From Candidatus Endomicrobiellum meruensis (GTDB lineage: Bacteria > Elusimicrobiota > Endomicrobiia > Endomicrobiales > Endomicrobiaceae), in NCBI GenBank assembly GCA_031282625.1, contig JAITDI010000011.1, positions 1 to 56,261 of the forward strand: 56,261 bases of DNA. The letters run 5' to 3'. Positions 27,801 to 36,662 of the stretch are shown one piece after another (positions within the stretch are counted from its first letter, which is position 1; every line of letters starts with the position of its first letter). Position numbers and translations under genes: made by a program. The notes below the pieces were generated by a model. The model ran no database searches. It saw only the letters and a program-made list of their open reading frames with translations, and was not told the origin of the DNA.

Positions 27801-30056
27801 GTGAAGCTTCGTTTATTTTTGACAGGACTATGCGTTTGCATGTTGATGTCCGTGTTCGCCTATGCTGATAATATAATTTCTAAGGTAAATATTAAAGGTT
27901 TGCGCAATGTAAAAGAAAAAACCGTTTTATCAGAAATAAAACTTAAGAAAGGCAAAGAATATTCCGTAGAGTCGGCAAAGGCTGCAGTTCGCTCTATTAC
28001 CGAGCTTGGATATTTTGATGAGTGTACTTTTACTTTTGATAGGAATACCGGCGTTCTTACGTTTGATGTTGTTGAAAAACCCTATGTAGAGAGTGTGGTT
28101 TTTAAAGGCAATGTTGAATTTTCAAATAGTAAGCTGAAAGGTGCCAGTGTTTTAAAGGAAAAAGATTTTTATGATATTTTAAAGTTGGAAGAATCAAAGA
28201 AAAAAATACTAAAATTATATGGAGATAGAGGCTATGCCGACTGCACCATTGAAGCTTATCCCACCATTGATATAGATACAAACAAAATGACTGTGACTTT
28301 TCTTATAACGGAAAATAATAAAATTTTAATAGGTGACGTTAAAATTGAGGGCATTATTTCATATCCTAAGAAAAAAATTCTTAAGCTTATGAAAAAAATA
28401 AGACCTAAAAAAATATTTAAAGATGAAAATTATCAAAAGGATTTATTAGGCATAGAGACTTTTTATAAGAATAATGGTTTTATGGATTATAAACTTGTAA
28501 TATCTACAATTTCTTTTAATGAACCTAGAACGGAAATGTTTTTAACTTTAAACATAAGCGAAGGCGTCAAATATAAAATAGGAGAAATCGCTTTTGACGG
28601 AAATTCTGTATTAGAAGATAAAGAATTAAAAAAGACTATAAAATTTAAAAAGGGACAAGTATTTAATGAGCAAAAAATTGACGAAACAAGACAGGAGATT
28701 GCTGAGTCTTATGCAGATAAAGGGTATCTCCAAGCTCAAATTGTTCCAGATTTTCATAAGGTCGGCAATATTGTAAATATTGATTGGAATATAAAAGAAA
28801 ATTCAGTTGTTTATGTAGGTAATATTTACATAGAAGGGTTAGAATCTACTAAAGAAAAAGTTATCAGAAGAGAATTGTTATTAAAGCCTGAACATGTATT
28901 TTCAAGAAAAAAGCTTATAGGAAGTGTTCAAAGGATAAGAAATTTAGGTTTCATTGATGGTGTTGAGCATCATTTATTGCCTACAGGTGCTCCTAATATT
29001 GTGGATTTAGACCTTGAAATTACGGAAGGAAAGCCGGGCAATATCAATGCTGGCGTAGGTTATTCTTCTATTGACGAAGTTGTTTTTACAGTTGGTCTTA
29101 TGCATATGAATTTGTTCGGCTTAGGTCAACATTTGGACTTATCGGTTGAGTATGGAAAGAAAAAGACAAATTTCAATATAAGTTGGACTGAATCTTATAT
29201 TTTTAACAAAAATATGAGCTTGACTTTAAGCGCATTTGATATGCTTAGAAAAAAGGATTTTGCAGATGTCACTAACGCTTATGAGGAGCATAGAACAGGT
29301 TTTTCAATTGGCATAGGTCCTAGAATCAGCCCGCTTGTAAGTTTAATGTTTGGCTATAGATATGAAAATGTAATGCTTTCCGAGATTGACGCTAAAGTCA
29401 AACATCAGATAGAAACAACGTCGGATTTGTCTAAAGATAGAACGACTAGCGTGTTTACGCAAATAATATATGATTCTCTTGATTATAGATATGACCCGAC
29501 AAGAGGTAACAGGCAATCATTAGTAGTTACTCTCGCGGGATCTTATTTAGGCGGAGAGGTAGATTATGTAAAAACGGTTTTTAAGAGTTCTTGGTTTTTG
29601 CCAGTAGTTTGGAAGTTTGTTCTTAGCGCGAGATTGGAAGTTGGATCTATAGTGTCTTACGGAGATTCAGATACAGTGGCTCTTTATGAGCGGTTTTATA
29701 TAGGAGGACCCGAATACGGCGTAAGAGGTTATAAGTACAGAACAGAAATAGGTCCTGCCGACGGCGGTAATTATAAAGCCGTTCTTAACTTTGAATATAA
29801 ATTCCCAATAGTAGCAGAAAGAGGCAACTCAATTTTAGTTGGAGCTTTCTTCTACGATATAGGCGGAGATTGGGGAAGGCGCGGAACTGTAAAATGGCTT
29901 GGAACAGGTGAGAATAATCTTCGTTCCTCGGCAGGTTTTGAATTTAGACTCGCAACGCCGGCATTCCCTATAAGAATCGGCTGGGCATATGGATTTAATC
30001 ATAAAGAAAAAGAAAACTTGCAAGACTATTACTTCTCCATAGGTCTTCCGATGTAG
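27801..30056 (+). CDS. bamA: Outer membrane protein assembly factor BamA (Omp85)
   Basis: The start is GTG 27801, preceded by AGGAGGG (27789-27795), rather than TTG 27771, which has no ribosome site. A signal peptide (residues 1-23, ending Ala-Tyr-Ala) is followed by five POTRA repeats to about residue 400 and a 16-strand barrel. The barrel carries the Omp85 motif GGPEYGVRGYK (the VRGF/Y lid-lock motif) and ends in a terminal aromatic strand typical of outer membrane proteins. BamA folds and inserts beta-barrel proteins. The neighbours are a Skp-like chaperone, lpxD and lpxC-fabZ, the classic envelope-biogenesis order of bamA-skp-lpxD-fabZ. Confidence 0.96.
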   Translation: MKLRLFLTGLCVCMLMSVFAYADNIISKVNIKGLRNVKEKTVLSEIKLKKGKEYSVESAKAAVRSITELGYFDECTFTFDRNTGVLTFDVVEKPYVESVVFKGNVEFSNSKLKGASVLKEKDFYDILKLEESKKKILKLYGDRGYADCTIEAYPTIDIDTNKMTVTFLITENNKILIGDVKIEGIISYPKKKILKLMKKIRPKKIFKDENYQKDLLGIETFYKNNGFMDYKLVISTISFNEPRTEMFLTLNISEGVKYKIGEIAFDGNSVLEDKELKKTIKFKKGQVFNEQKIDETRQEIAESYADKGYLQAQIVPDFHKVGNIVNIDWNIKENSVVYVGNIYIEGLESTKEKVIRRELLLKPEHVFSRKKLIGSVQRIRNLGFIDGVEHHLLPTGAPNIVDLDLEITEGKPGNINAGVGYSSIDEVVFTVGLMHMNLFGLGQHLDLSVEYGKKKTNFNISWTESYIFNKNMSLTLSAFDMLRKKDFADVTNAYEEHRTGFSIGIGPRISPLVSLMFGYRYENVMLSEIDAKVKHQIETTSDLSKDRTTSVFTQIIYDSLDYRYDPTRGNRQSLVVTLAGSYLGGEVDYVKTVFKSSWFLPVVWKFVLSARLEVGSIVSYGDSDTVALYERFYIGGPEYGVRGYKYRTEIGPADGGNYKAVLNFEYKFPIVAERGNSILVGAFFYDIGGDWGRRGTVKWLGTGENNLRSSAGFEFRLATPAFPIRIGWAYGFNHKEKENLQDYYFSIGLPM

Positions 30057-30113
30057 TTTGTAAAGTTTTCCCTTTAGACAACGGTTTGCCATAATCAACT
30101 TTTAGGATAGGGA

Positions 30114-30710
30114 ATGGTTTTTAAGGAAAAATTTTTATTATTGTTTCTTTTCTTCTTTGCGCCTACCGTTTTTTGTTTTGAAATACCTATAAACGGAGTA
30201 GTTGAACGTATTGACGAGACAGTTGAAAACAAAGACATCCAGAATAATATTATTTTTGTTGATATGGAGAAAGTTTTTAATTCTCACCCCATGACTTTAG
30301 AGTATAAGAGAGAAATAAAAACTTTTGGAAAAACGCGTAAAGATGCTATTGAAAACCTTGTCAAAGAGCTTAATGCGCTTAAAGAACAAGCGAAAATCGT
30401 TAATTTAAAAATATCAGAAGCAAAGTCTGAAAACAGGTCTTTTGATGATCTTTTCAAGCAATTAAGCGATATTCGCGGATTGATAAACGATAAAAAATCG
30501 GAAATTTCCGATTTGGCTGAAAGAACAAAAACTGAAATAGTTTTAATGGAAGAGAGGAATACGGCTGAAGTTTTAAAGGATATAGAATCTTTGCTCAAAA
30601 AAGAACTTAAAAAATATAAAGCGACAATAGTTTTGGATAAACAAAGCGTTGTAATAGAAAAGTGCAGAGACATAACTAATGAAGTTATAAAAATGGCAAA
30701 GGATAGATAA
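30114..30710 (+). CDS. OmpH/Skp-family periplasmic chaperone
   Basis: The 198-residue product has a signal peptide (residues 1-21, ending Phe-Cys-Phe) and then a short strand IIFVDMEKVFNSHP typical of the start of OmpH/Skp. A long, highly charged coiled coil (about residues 65-165) and a closing strand pair (ATIVLDKQSVVIE) follow. Skp trimers hold unfolded outer membrane proteins and deliver them to BamA. The place between bamA and lpxD is the conserved one. The Cys near the signal cleavage site has no proper lipobox, so it is read as a soluble periplasmic protein. Confidence 0.88.
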   Translation: MVFKEKFLLLFLFFFAPTVFCFEIPINGVVERIDETVENKDIQNNIIFVDMEKVFNSHPMTLEYKREIKTFGKTRKDAIENLVKELNALKEQAKIVNLKISEAKSENRSFDDLFKQLSDIRGLINDKKSEISDLAERTKTEIVLMEERNTAEVLKDIESLLKKELKKYKATIVLDKQSVVIEKCRDITNEVIKMAKDR

Positions 30711-31739
30711 ATGAGATTTACAGCAATTGAACTTGCGGCACTTGTTTCCGGTGAACTTATTGGTAATAAAGATGTTGTTTTAACAGGAGTAAATGGTCTT
30801 TTGGAAGCAAAAAGTAATGAAGTTTCTTTTCTTGGGAATTTAAAATATCTGAAAGAAGCATTAAATACGCAAGCGGGTGTTATTCTTGTCGGGTTAGATA
30901 GCGATGTTGTTCAATTCAAAAATAAAAATATAATCAAAGTTAAAAATCCTCAGTATGCGTATAGCATAGTTCTTTCTATTATAGAGAAAGAAAAGTTGTC
31001 TTTAATAAATAAAAAAGTTCATCAGTCGGCGTCAATATCTGATAAAGCCAAAATCGGCAAAGCCGCATACATAGGTCAAAATGTTGTGATTGAAGATGGC
31101 GCTACAATTGGAGATAATGCTAAAATTTTCCCTAACGTTTACATAGGTAAAGACGTAAAGATTGGAAATGATTGTTTAATATATCCTAATGTCGTAATAA
31201 GAGAAAATTCTTTAATAGGAGATAGAGTTATTTTGCAGCCTGGAGTTGTTGTCGGCGGGGATGGTTTTGGTTTTGTAATTATTGATGGGAAAACTCAAAA
31301 AATCCCTCAAATAGGAAGAGTAGAAATAGGCAATGATGTTGAAATAGGCTCCAATACTACAATTGATAGAGCGACTGTTAACGCTACAAAAATAGGGAAC
31401 GGCACAAAAATAGACAATCTTGTTATGGTAGCCCACAATGTTCAAATCGGTGAAAACTGCATAATAGTTTCACAAGTTGGAATATCCGGTTCTGCCTGTT
31501 TAGGCAATAATGTAACAATAGGTGGGCAGACGGGACTTGTCGGACACATAAAAATAGGCAATAATGTTATGATTTCAAGCCAATCCGGAATATCTAGAAA
31601 TATAAAAGATGGAGAAGTTGTTGGGGGTAATCCTATGGCTCCGCTGACTCAAAGCATAAAGATAAGAGCTTTAATGAGAAAACTTCCCGAAATGTATTCC
31701 GATTTAAGAAAAATAAAGAAAGATGTGGAGGATAAGTAA
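30711..31739 (+). CDS. lpxD: UDP-3-O-acylglucosamine N-acyltransferase
   Basis: This protein of 342 residues transfers an acyl chain from acyl carrier protein to the 2-amino group of UDP-3-O-acyl-glucosamine, the third step of lipid A synthesis. It has the LpxD N-terminal uridine-binding domain, then many hexapeptide repeats forming a left-handed beta helix. The catalytic His lies in the segment MVAHNVQIGENC. The gene starts directly after the Skp-like stop and is six bases from lpxC-fabZ. If the lipid A here uses UDP-GlcNAc3N (see the genes at 35568-37594), this enzyme would receive a 3-N-acyl substrate. Confidence 0.95.
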   Translation: MRFTAIELAALVSGELIGNKDVVLTGVNGLLEAKSNEVSFLGNLKYLKEALNTQAGVILVGLDSDVVQFKNKNIIKVKNPQYAYSIVLSIIEKEKLSLINKKVHQSASISDKAKIGKAAYIGQNVVIEDGATIGDNAKIFPNVYIGKDVKIGNDCLIYPNVVIRENSLIGDRVILQPGVVVGGDGFGFVIIDGKTQKIPQIGRVEIGNDVEIGSNTTIDRATVNATKIGNGTKIDNLVMVAHNVQIGENCIIVSQVGISGSACLGNNVTIGGQTGLVGHIKIGNNVMISSQSGISRNIKDGEVVGGNPMAPLTQSIKIRALMRKLPEMYSDLRKIKKDVEDK

Positions 31740-31745
31740 ATTTAA

Positions 31746-33089
31746 ATGGCAAAACAAACGACTATTCTTAAAGAAGTTTCTATTGAAGGCATTGGTCTCC
31801 ACACGGGAAATAAAAGTATTGTGGTTTTTAAGCCTGCTCCTGCGGGACATGGCATAAGGTTTGTAAGAACCGACTTGCAGAATAAGCCTGAAATTGCGGC
31901 TCTTTATTCAAATGTGGCTTCAGGGCTTACTGTCAGAGGCAGTGTCATAGAAAAAGATGGCGTTAGAATTCATACAATAGAGCATATAATGTCGGCTTGC
32001 TCGGCTCTCGGAATTGATAATTTGATTATAGAGATTAACAACAATGAGCCTCCAATTCTTGATGGTAGTGCAAAAATAATAGCGGAAACTTTATTGAAGA
32101 GCGGATTAAAAGAGCTGGATTCTCCAAAACAATATTATGTGATAAAGAAGCCCGTTCATTTTGAGTCGGGAAAAACTAAAATAGCGGCTTATCCTTCGGA
32201 CAAACTTGAAATAGACTGTACTATAGGGTTTGACCATCCGTTCTTAAAATTTCAACAGATGTCTTTTGGGAATATAAGTAAGGAAGATTATTTAAACAAC
32301 ATCGCTCCTGCTAAAACTTTTTGTTTTGACTATGAAATAGAGGCTCTTCAAAATAACGGTCTTGCGCTTGGTGGCTCTATGGACAATGCCATAGTTTTGG
32401 GATTGAATGGCATACACAACAAAGAACCATTGCGTTATGATGATGAATTTGTAAGACATAAAATTTTAGACTTAATCGGAGACTTGTATTTAGCCGGCAA
32501 GCCGATAAAAGCTAAAATAGTTGCCGAGAAACCGGGACATCAAAACAATATTGCTTTTTTAAAAGAGTTCTTAAAAGAAGCAATTATAGAAGAAGACAAA
32601 GAAGCGGAGGATGGAATGAACGCAAATTATGAAACATCGGGAATGGAAAGAATTTTATCCCACGAAGAAGTTTTAAAATATATACCGCACAGATACCCAT
32701 TTTTAATGATAGATAAAGTTAAAATAAATACCGCGCAGCCTGCCAAAGCTGTGGGCTATAAGTGTGTAAGCGGCAACGAAAATTTTTTTCAAGGACATTT
32801 TCCCGGAGCACCGATTATGCCCGGTGTTTTAATAGTTGAGGCTATGGCTCAAACGTCGTGCGTTATGTTTCTATCCAGACCTGAAATGCAGGGAAAACTT
32901 GCGTATTTTACGTCTATAGACAAAACAAAATTCCGCAGACCTGTAAAGCCCGGAGATTTTTTGGAGTTAAGAGTTGAAATTATCAAAGACGGGGGAAGAC
33001 GCGGAAAAATGAAAGGCGAAGCTTATGTTGACGGCAAATTAACGACAGAAGCAGAGTTTATGTTTATTATTATAGACAGAGAGCAGTAA
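31746..33089 (+). CDS. lpxC-fabZ: LpxC-FabZ fusion (UDP-3-O-acyl-GlcNAc deacetylase / 3-hydroxyacyl-ACP dehydratase)
   Basis: The N-terminal 290 residues are LpxC, the zinc deacetylase that commits UDP-acyl-GlcNAc to lipid A. Zinc ligands His80, His238 and Asp242 and the catalytic-region His265 (KPGHQNN) sit at almost E. coli positions. Residues about 295-447 are FabZ, with catalytic His315 (HRYPFLMID) and Glu365 (MPGVLIVEAMAQ). FabZ competes with LpxA for 3-hydroxyacyl-ACP, so the fusion ties fatty acid elongation to lipid A synthesis. The same fusion is known in Bacteroidota and a few other phyla, and in others the two genes are only adjacent. Acidic residues (EEDKEAEDG) form the linker. 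Confidence 0.96.
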   Translation: MAKQTTILKEVSIEGIGLHTGNKSIVVFKPAPAGHGIRFVRTDLQNKPEIAALYSNVASGLTVRGSVIEKDGVRIHTIEHIMSACSALGIDNLIIEINNNEPPILDGSAKIIAETLLKSGLKELDSPKQYYVIKKPVHFESGKTKIAAYPSDKLEIDCTIGFDHPFLKFQQMSFGNISKEDYLNNIAPAKTFCFDYEIEALQNNGLALGGSMDNAIVLGLNGIHNKEPLRYDDEFVRHKILDLIGDLYLAGKPIKAKIVAEKPGHQNNIAFLKEFLKEAIIEEDKEAEDGMNANYETSGMERILSHEEVLKYIPHRYPFLMIDKVKINTAQPAKAVGYKCVSGNENFFQGHFPGAPIMPGVLIVEAMAQTSCVMFLSRPEMQGKLAYFTSIDKTKFRRPVKPGDFLELRVEIIKDGGRRGKMKGEAYVDGKLTTEAEFMFIIIDREQ

Positions 33090-33161
33090 ATATAAATGCC
33101 GTCGTAGAAAATGTATATTGTAAATCAGTTGGATTCGTTAATTTAGCATTAGAGGTAATAA

Positions 33162-33932
33162 ATGATACATCAAACAGCCGTAATAGACAAAAGTGCGGTT
33201 ATAGAGGACGCTGTAGAGATAGGTCCTTATAGTGTCATTGGTCCGGAGACTATTATAAAAAGCGGGACAAAAATACACGGTCAATCTGTAATTGAGTATT
33301 CCGAAGTGGGGGCTAACTGTGAAATTTTTAATTTTTCGTCAATAGGTAAACGCCCTCAGGATTTAAAGTATCAAGGTGAAAAAACTAAAGTTATAATTGG
33401 AGACGGCACCACAATAAGAGAGAGTGTTACTCTGAATAGAGGTACTGCCGCCGCGGGGCAGACTGTTTTAGGTAAAAACTGTTTAATTATGGCGTGTGCT
33501 CATATTGCCCACGACTGCATAATAGGCAATAACGTTATAATCGGCTATTCCACAGGCATTGCGGGTCATGTTGAAATAGACGACAGCGCTATACTCAGCT
33601 CAGGAATAGGCGTTCATCAATTTTGTAAAATCGGAAAGTCCGCAATTATTGGCGCGGGTTCAATGGTAAACATGGATATTATTCCGTATGTAACGGCTCA
33701 CGGCGATAGAGTTGTTCTTGCTGGTTTAAATCTTATAGGTTTAAAAAGAAAAAAAGTAAAACTTTCAGAAATTGAAGATATAAAAGACGCTTACAGAATA
33801 TTATTTATGTCTAAGCTGACTCTTGAAGACGCTCTTGTTAAACTTAAGGACTCACCTTCTCAATATGTTAAAGATATGATACTTTTTATAGAAAATTCCC
33901 AAAGAGGCGTTGCCAGACCAAAACAGGGGTAA
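33162..33932 (+). CDS. lpxA: UDP-GlcNAc O-acyltransferase, first of two tandem copies
   Basis: The protein of 256 residues has the LpxA left-handed beta helix and the C-terminal helical domain. Catalytic His117 (HIAHDC, E. coli His125), His136 (AGHVEI, His144) and His152 (VHQFC, His160) are all present. LpxA adds a 3-hydroxyacyl chain to UDP-GlcNAc in the first step of lipid A synthesis. A second copy follows two bases after its stop. The copies align without gaps, and hand counting gives about 51% identity over the first 200 residues, so this is an old duplication with divergence. This copy keeps all three active-site histidines and is the better match to a standard LpxA. Confidence 0.93.
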   Translation: MIHQTAVIDKSAVIEDAVEIGPYSVIGPETIIKSGTKIHGQSVIEYSEVGANCEIFNFSSIGKRPQDLKYQGEKTKVIIGDGTTIRESVTLNRGTAAAGQTVLGKNCLIMACAHIAHDCIIGNNVIIGYSTGIAGHVEIDDSAILSSGIGVHQFCKIGKSAIIGAGSMVNMDIIPYVTAHGDRVVLAGLNLIGLKRKKVKLSEIEDIKDAYRILFMSKLTLEDALVKLKDSPSQYVKDMILFIENSQRGVARPKQG

Positions 33933-33934
33933 AA

Positions 33935-34699
33935 ATGATACATCAAACCGCAGTAATTGATAAAACAGCCGTTATAGGCGCCAATGTTGGCATAGGCGCT
34001 TATACGGTAATAGGCAAGAGTGTTGTGATTGGCGACGGAACTATTATAGGATCCAACGCGTATATAGAATATGCGGAAATCGGCAAGAATTGTAAAATTT
34101 ATCACTCGGCTTCTATAGGAACAGCTCCTCAGGATTTAAGCTATAAAGACGAGCCGTCAAGGGTTTACGTAGGCGACGGCACAGTGGCAAGAGAATTTGT
34201 AACTTTTAACAGGGGTTCTGCCAAAACAGGAAAAACCATCATAGGGAAAAATTGTTATTTTATGACTTCTTCTCATGTTGCTCACGATTGTCGTATTGGT
34301 GATGGTGTTATTATGGCAAATTGTTCTGCTGTTGCAGGTCACGTTGAGGTTGGAGATAATACCTTTGTAAGTGGCACGGTTGGAATTGTTCAGTTTTCAA
34401 AAGTTGGTAAGGGAGTTATGGTAGGCTCAGGTGCTACCGTAACAATGGATATAATTCCTTATGTATTGTGTGCTGGATACAGAGCCGTGCCGAATGGTTT
34501 GAACTTAGTAGGCATGAGAAGAAGACGAATGCCTACGGAAGAGATTAACGCTGTGAAAGAGGCATATCGCCTTCTTTTTATGTCAAAGTTAATGCTTAAA
34601 GACGCTTTGTCAGCGCTTGAACAAAGCAAATCTATAGCCGTACAAGAAATAGTAGCATTTATAAAAAATTCTAAAAGAGGCATTGCCAGACCTGAATAG
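33935..34699 (+). CDS. LpxA paralogue, second tandem copy
   Basis: The protein of 254 residues is a clear LpxA-family acyltransferase with the catalytic His117 (HVAHDC) and His136 (AGHVEV), but the third conserved histidine (E. coli His160) is Val152 here (GIVQFS). Residues in the acyl-chain groove region around 163-171 also differ from the first copy. The change at a substrate-contact residue suggests another donor chain length or another sugar acceptor, such as UDP-GlcNAc3N. It is probably translationally coupled to the first copy. It could instead act in acylating another UDP-sugar. It is not decayed: the frame and the helix repeats are intact. Confidence 0.85.
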   Translation: MIHQTAVIDKTAVIGANVGIGAYTVIGKSVVIGDGTIIGSNAYIEYAEIGKNCKIYHSASIGTAPQDLSYKDEPSRVYVGDGTVAREFVTFNRGSAKTGKTIIGKNCYFMTSSHVAHDCRIGDGVIMANCSAVAGHVEVGDNTFVSGTVGIVQFSKVGKGVMVGSGATVTMDIIPYVLCAGYRAVPNGLNLVGMRRRRMPTEEINAVKEAYRLLFMSKLMLKDALSALEQSKSIAVQEIVAFIKNSKRGIARPE

Positions 34700-34750
34700 G
34701 AGCGCTTGAGGAACATATTCAAATATAAAGCCTGATGAGGTTCAGTAATT

Positions 34751-35551
34751 ATGGAAAATATAGGCTTAATAGCGGGCAACAATAGATTTCCATTTTTAGT
34801 TGCACAAGAAATAAAAAGAAGTGGTGATAGGGTAATATGTATTGCTCTAAAAGAAGAAGCCGATCAAAATTTGGAAAGAATCTGCGATAAAATATATTGG
34901 CTTTCAGTGGGAAAGTTTCAAAAGATTATAGATACGCTTAAAAGCGAAAATGTAAAAAGCGTTATAATGGCAGGTCAAGTAAAACACATTAAAATTTATT
35001 CGGCTATTAGTATGGATTTTCGCGCTATTAAAGTAATGGGAAGTTTAATAAACAAAAAAACAGATACAATTCTAAAAACAATTGCTAATGAGTTTGAAAA
35101 AGACGGAATGCACCTTATGGCTTCACACACATACTTAAAGCATTTGCTTGCTCCGAAAGGCTTGATAGTCGGTAAAAAACTTTGTTCAGACGAAAATAAA
35201 GATGTAGAGTTTGGATATAAAATAGCCAAAGGCATTGCAGGTTTGGATATAGGTCAAACTGTCGTTGTAAAAGACAAATCTGTTCTTGCAGTTGAGTCTG
35301 TAGAAGGAACGGATGAATGCATAAAAAGAGCTTACGTTCTCGGCGGCAAAAATTCTATTGTTGTTAAAGTCGCAAAGCCAAATCAAGATTTTAGATTTGA
35401 TGTTCCTGTTATAGGGCGTAGCACTATTGATAATTTAGAAGAAAATAAAGTAAGAGCGATGGCAATAGAAGCAGGTGTCACTTTAATTTTGGATAAAGAT
35501 GAAGTAATAGAAAAAGCGAAAAAGCTCGGTGTGACCATAATTGGAATATAA
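34751..35551 (+). CDS. lpxI: UDP-2,3-diacylglucosamine pyrophosphatase LpxI
   Basis: The 266-residue protein matches the LpxI (former DUF1009) family, starting with the typical GLIAGNNRFPFLVA segment. It carries the MAGQVKH segment and a C-terminal part with MAIEAGVTLILDKDEVI. LpxI cleaves UDP-2,3-diacylglucosamine to lipid X and UMP. It replaces the unrelated LpxH of gammaproteobacteria and is known from alphaproteobacteria and several other phyla. Its place after lpxA agrees with this. LpxB and LpxK are not in the window. Confidence 0.88.
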   Translation: MENIGLIAGNNRFPFLVAQEIKRSGDRVICIALKEEADQNLERICDKIYWLSVGKFQKIIDTLKSENVKSVIMAGQVKHIKIYSAISMDFRAIKVMGSLINKKTDTILKTIANEFEKDGMHLMASHTYLKHLLAPKGLIVGKKLCSDENKDVEFGYKIAKGIAGLDIGQTVVVKDKSVLAVESVEGTDECIKRAYVLGGKNSIVVKVAKPNQDFRFDVPVIGRSTIDNLEENKVRAMAIEAGVTLILDKDEVIEKAKKLGVTIIGI

Positions 35552-35567
35552 AATAACAGAGGTAAAA

Positions 35568-36662
35568 ATGATAAATATAGCTTGTCCGATTATTGGAGAG
35601 AAAGAAAGACGGTTAGTAAATGACGTTTTAGACTCAAGAATTTTAGCAAGCGGTAAGTATGTAGCTCAGTTTGAACAGACTTTTGCTAAATATTGCGGAG
35701 CTAAGTTCGGCATAGCTAACGCCAACGGAACTACGTCACTTCATACGGCGCTTTTGATGTTTGGCATTAAGCCTGGCGACAAAGTAATAACTACGCCTTT
35801 CACTTTTATAGCTACTTCTAACTCAATTCTTTTTTGTGGAGCAAATCCGATTTTTGTAGATATTGATCCAAAAACTTTTAATATAGATCCTGTAAAGCTT
35901 GAAGAGGCGTTAAAAAAAGAAAAGAATGTTAAAGCTGTTTTAATAGTACATTTATATGGACTTCCATGCGATATGGACGCCATACTTAAATTGAAAAAGA
36001 AATATAAATTTAAACTTATAGAAGATGCTTGTCAATCTCACGGAGCTGAATTTAAAAAGAAAAAAGTTGGAACATTCGGTGATGCTGCTGCGTTTTCATT
36101 TTACGCCACAAAGAACATGATGACTGGTGAAGGCGGGATAGTTCTTACAAATAACGCGAAAGCCAACAAATACGGGAGGCAAATTATAAACCATGGAAGA
36201 GAAGGTCATTGCACGCATACGATTTTAGGATACAATTTCAGACTTACGAATTTAGCCGCCGCTATAGGCATAGCCCAGCTTGAACAGCTTGAAAATTGGA
36301 TTGCAAAAAGAATAGCGAATGCAAAAAAATATAATGAGGCTTTTAAAAATTTAGAGTTTTTGAAATCTCCGCATGTTCCTGAAAATTGTAGACATGTTTT
36401 TCATCAATACACTGTAAGGGTTTTGTATAAAGAAAGAGAATCTTTTATGAAATATCTTTCGGATAAAGGCGTAGGAAGCGGAATTTATTATCCATGCGTA
36501 ATATACAAACAGCCTCTTTATAAAAAGCTAGGATACAAGACTGGTCTTTGTAAAGAGGCTGAAAAAACCGCGATGGAAGTTATGTCACTTCCTGTCCACC
36601 CGTCTCTTTCAAGTGTGGAAGTTGACGAAATAATTAAAGTTGTAAAAGGTTATAAAAAATGA
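35568..36662 (+). CDS. DegT/DnrJ/EryC1 sugar aminotransferase (GnnB-like candidate)
   Basis: ATG 35568 is preferred over TTG 35541, because AGAGG at 35558-35562 is five bases upstream and the family starts near this Met. The 364-residue PLP enzyme has the fold-type I sugar aminotransferase motifs: GTTSLHTAL, the cofactor Asp153 (IEDACQSHGA) and the internal-aldimine Lys182 (YATKNMMTGEGG). Such enzymes convert a keto-sugar nucleotide to an amino sugar. The gene follows the lpxA pair and lpxI and overlaps a Gfo/Idh/MocA dehydrogenase gene by four bases. GnnA/GnnB of Acidithiobacillus ferrooxidans are the same two families and lie beside lpxA; they make UDP-GlcNAc3N. A role in O-antigen sugar synthesis is the alternative. 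Confidence 0.85.
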   Translation: MINIACPIIGEKERRLVNDVLDSRILASGKYVAQFEQTFAKYCGAKFGIANANGTTSLHTALLMFGIKPGDKVITTPFTFIATSNSILFCGANPIFVDIDPKTFNIDPVKLEEALKKEKNVKAVLIVHLYGLPCDMDAILKLKKKYKFKLIEDACQSHGAEFKKKKVGTFGDAAAFSFYATKNMMTGEGGIVLTNNAKANKYGRQIINHGREGHCTHTILGYNFRLTNLAAAIGIAQLEQLENWIAKRIANAKKYNEAFKNLEFLKSPHVPENCRHVFHQYTVRVLYKERESFMKYLSDKGVGSGIYYPCVIYKQPLYKKLGYKTGLCKEAEKTAMEVMSLPVHPSLSSVEVDEIIKVVKGYKK

